Positions 5,068 through 6,303 of a stretch of DNA of 6,303 nt are shown one piece after another. A program made the translations under genes and the position numbers. The first letter of the stretch is position 1. Every line of letters starts with the position of its first letter. The stretch spans positions 215-6,517 of the forward strand of contig DLVP01000082.1 in NCBI GenBank assembly GCA_003445125.1, written 5' to 3'. This stretch comes from Oscillospiraceae bacterium (GTDB lineage: Bacteria; Bacillota; Clostridia; Oscillospirales; Ruminococcaceae). The notes beneath the pieces are model-generated. The model saw nothing but the letters and a program-made list of their open reading frames with translations. It made no database searches and was not told where the DNA came from.

Positions 5068-6303
5068 TCAACCGTATTTTTCCGACAGATACAATCGGTC
5101 GCAGATGGCTTTGAACAGCGGCGCGGCATAGCGTGAACCGCTGCTTTTTCCTTCGTTGACGATGACAATGGCATAGCGGGGCTGATCGGCGGGATAGAAT
5201 CCGGAAAACCAGGCGTCCACCAGTTCTTCGCCCTGCTCGTCCTTTTTGCCCGTTTGCGCGGAGGCGGTTTTTCCTCCTGCCGAACCGTTTTCCGGTTTGG
5301 CACGCGTGCCGCTTCCGTTTTCAACGACGGAAATCATCATTTGCTGAAGAGTTTTCGCGGTTTTCATGGAAAACACACGCTGTCCGGCGGCACGCGGGGT
5401 GTGCGAAAGAATTTCGCTGCCGTCCGCAGTGGTCGTTCCCTCCACAAGATAGGGCGAGACGGAAATGCCGTCGTTGGCGATGGTGCTGATCAACGCGGCA
5501 ATCTGAACCGGCGTGGCGGTGAGCTTTCCCTGTCCGAAGCCGAAGTTGGCAAGCTCGGCGGGATTGAGCAGATCGGTCAGACTTGGCAGAACGCCTGCGG
5601 CGGAGGTCATGTTCTGCGCAAGAATGTTGGCCTCGCCGAATCCGAGCAGTTTGACAAATCCCGCCAGACGGTTGGCGGTCAGCTCCTGCGCCAACCCGAT
5701 GAAATAGGTGTTGCAGGAGCATTCCAGCGCTTCCACCATGTTCATGGTTTTGGGAAGAGCGTGGTTTTTGCAGGTGAACACCTGCCCGCCGATGTTTACC
5801 CAGCCTTCGCAGGTGTGCGAGCGTTCGGTGGAGATGCCGTTTTCAAGCGCCAGCGCCGTCACCGCGAGTTTGAAGGTCGATCCGACGGCGTGTTCGGAAA
5901 AGGCGCGGTTGATGAAGGGCGACTGCGGATTGTTGAGATCCTTGGAAAGATCGTTCGGGTCAAAATCCGGCAGGCTCAGACAGGCGCGGACGGCGCCGGT
6001 GTGAACGTCGGTAATCAGTACCGCGCCTTGTTCAATCCAGGCGGGTGCTTCTTCTTCAACGATTTTCTGCATTTGCCGATCCAGTGTCAACACCAGTCCC
6101 TCGGCGGTGTTGTAGCCGCCGGAAAGGATTTCCGGCTGCACGGAGTCCAGGGCGCGGTACAGCGCATCGACCTTATAGCGGATTTTCAGCTTTCCCGACA
6201 GACGGCTCAGATAGTCGTTGTAGGCGCGCTCAATGCCGTAAGCCCCATTCCCGTCCCCGTCTAGATGCCCGATCACATGAACCGCCAGCGGATCGGCATA
6301 GCG
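5068..6303 (-). CDS. Class B penicillin-binding protein, transpeptidase part (5' end outside window)
   Basis: C-terminal 411 residues of a peptidoglycan DD-transpeptidase of the PbpA/PBP2/SpoVD type, which cross-links the cell wall outside the membrane. The frame runs off the right edge; the GTG at 6276 is internal (the upstream residues RYADPLAVH continue into VIGHLDGDGNGAYGIE, a typical PBP block). The membrane anchor and most of the N-terminal domain are missing. Counting from V at 6276, the active-site motif is S133-TFK (nucleophile at 5880-5878), SCN is at 187-189, and the third motif reads KTASAQTG (336-343). Two cysteines in TCEG and FTCKN flank the usual insertion seen in this group. 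The family norm for the third motif is KTG; here codon GCC gives Ala where a GGC would give Gly. The stop TGA lies three bases before the pnuC -35 box, and no separate terminator fits between them. Which process it serves (elongation, division or sporulation) cannot be told without the upstream genes. Confidence 0.93.
   Translation of the reverse strand, partial: RYADPLAVHVIGHLDGDGNGAYGIERAYNDYLSRLSGKLKIRYKVDALYRALDSVQPEILSGGYNTAEGLVLTLDRQMQKIVEEEAPAWIEQGAVLITDVHTGAVRACLSLPDFDPNDLSKDLNNPQSPFINRAFSEHAVGSTFKLAVTALALENGISTERSHTCEGWVNIGGQVFTCKNHALPKTMNMVEALECSCNTYFIGLAQELTANRLAGFVKLLGFGEANILAQNMTSAAGVLPSLTDLLNPAELANFGFGQGKLTATPVQIAALISTIANDGISVSPYLVEGTTTADGSEILSHTPRAAGQRVFSMKTAKTLQQMMISVVENGSGTRAKPENGSAGGKTASAQTGKKDEQGEELVDAWFSGFYPADQPRYAIVIVNEGKSSGSRYAAPLFKAICDRLYLSEKYG

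Noticed and set aside
5254..6264. Open frame of 336 codons on the plus strand across the PBP gene
   Set aside because: Antisense shadow of a clearly recognisable transpeptidase. The product is Gly/Arg/Val-rich without domain-like motifs.

Overview
The window looks like chromosomal DNA from a Gram-positive anaerobe of the class Clostridia, probably an Oscillospiraceae/Ruminococcaceae-type gut bacterium. This is an inference. It rests on the ClpC-type (not ClpB) chaperone, strong AGGAGG-type ribosome binding sites, a secreted protein with a Gram-positive-style C-terminal anchor, and intergenic palindromic repeats of a kind I associate with that group. No tRNA, rRNA, CRISPR array, transposase or phage gene is visible.

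Layout. (1) 1-1632, plus strand: the last two thirds of clpC, the AAA+ unfoldase of the ClpCP protease, cut by the left edge. (2) 1633-3047, plus strand: a self-contained unit of extended -10 promoter, structured 5' leader, a 370-residue exported and cysteine-free surface protein of unknown function (1859-2971), and a strong UUCG-loop terminator. Its codon use is strikingly uniform, which suggests high expression. (3) 3048-4210: about 1.15 kb with no credible gene. It is filled by two full copies and one internally deleted copy of a roughly 475-bp tandem repeat, and each full copy carries three three-armed palindromic modules. (4) 4211-5064, minus strand: a PnuC-family vitamin/nucleoside transporter with a near-consensus promoter and a roughly 100-nt leader. 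The leader contains a large terminator hairpin whose U-tract directly touches the ribosome binding site, so it looks like a transcription attenuator or orphan riboswitch. (5) 5068-6303, minus strand: the C-terminal part of a class B penicillin-binding protein, cut by the right edge. Its third active-site motif reads KTA where KTG is expected.

The surface-protein gene and the pnuC/PBP pair are convergent, and the repeat array fills the space between their ends. Each repeat copy also carries a small hairpin that acts, or could act, as a terminator for minus-strand transcription arriving from pnuC. The genes do not form one pathway: protein quality control, surface coat, vitamin uptake and wall synthesis sit side by side. 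The two items most worth following up are the pnuC leader and the repeat array with its conserved X-X'-Y-Y'-X'' architecture.
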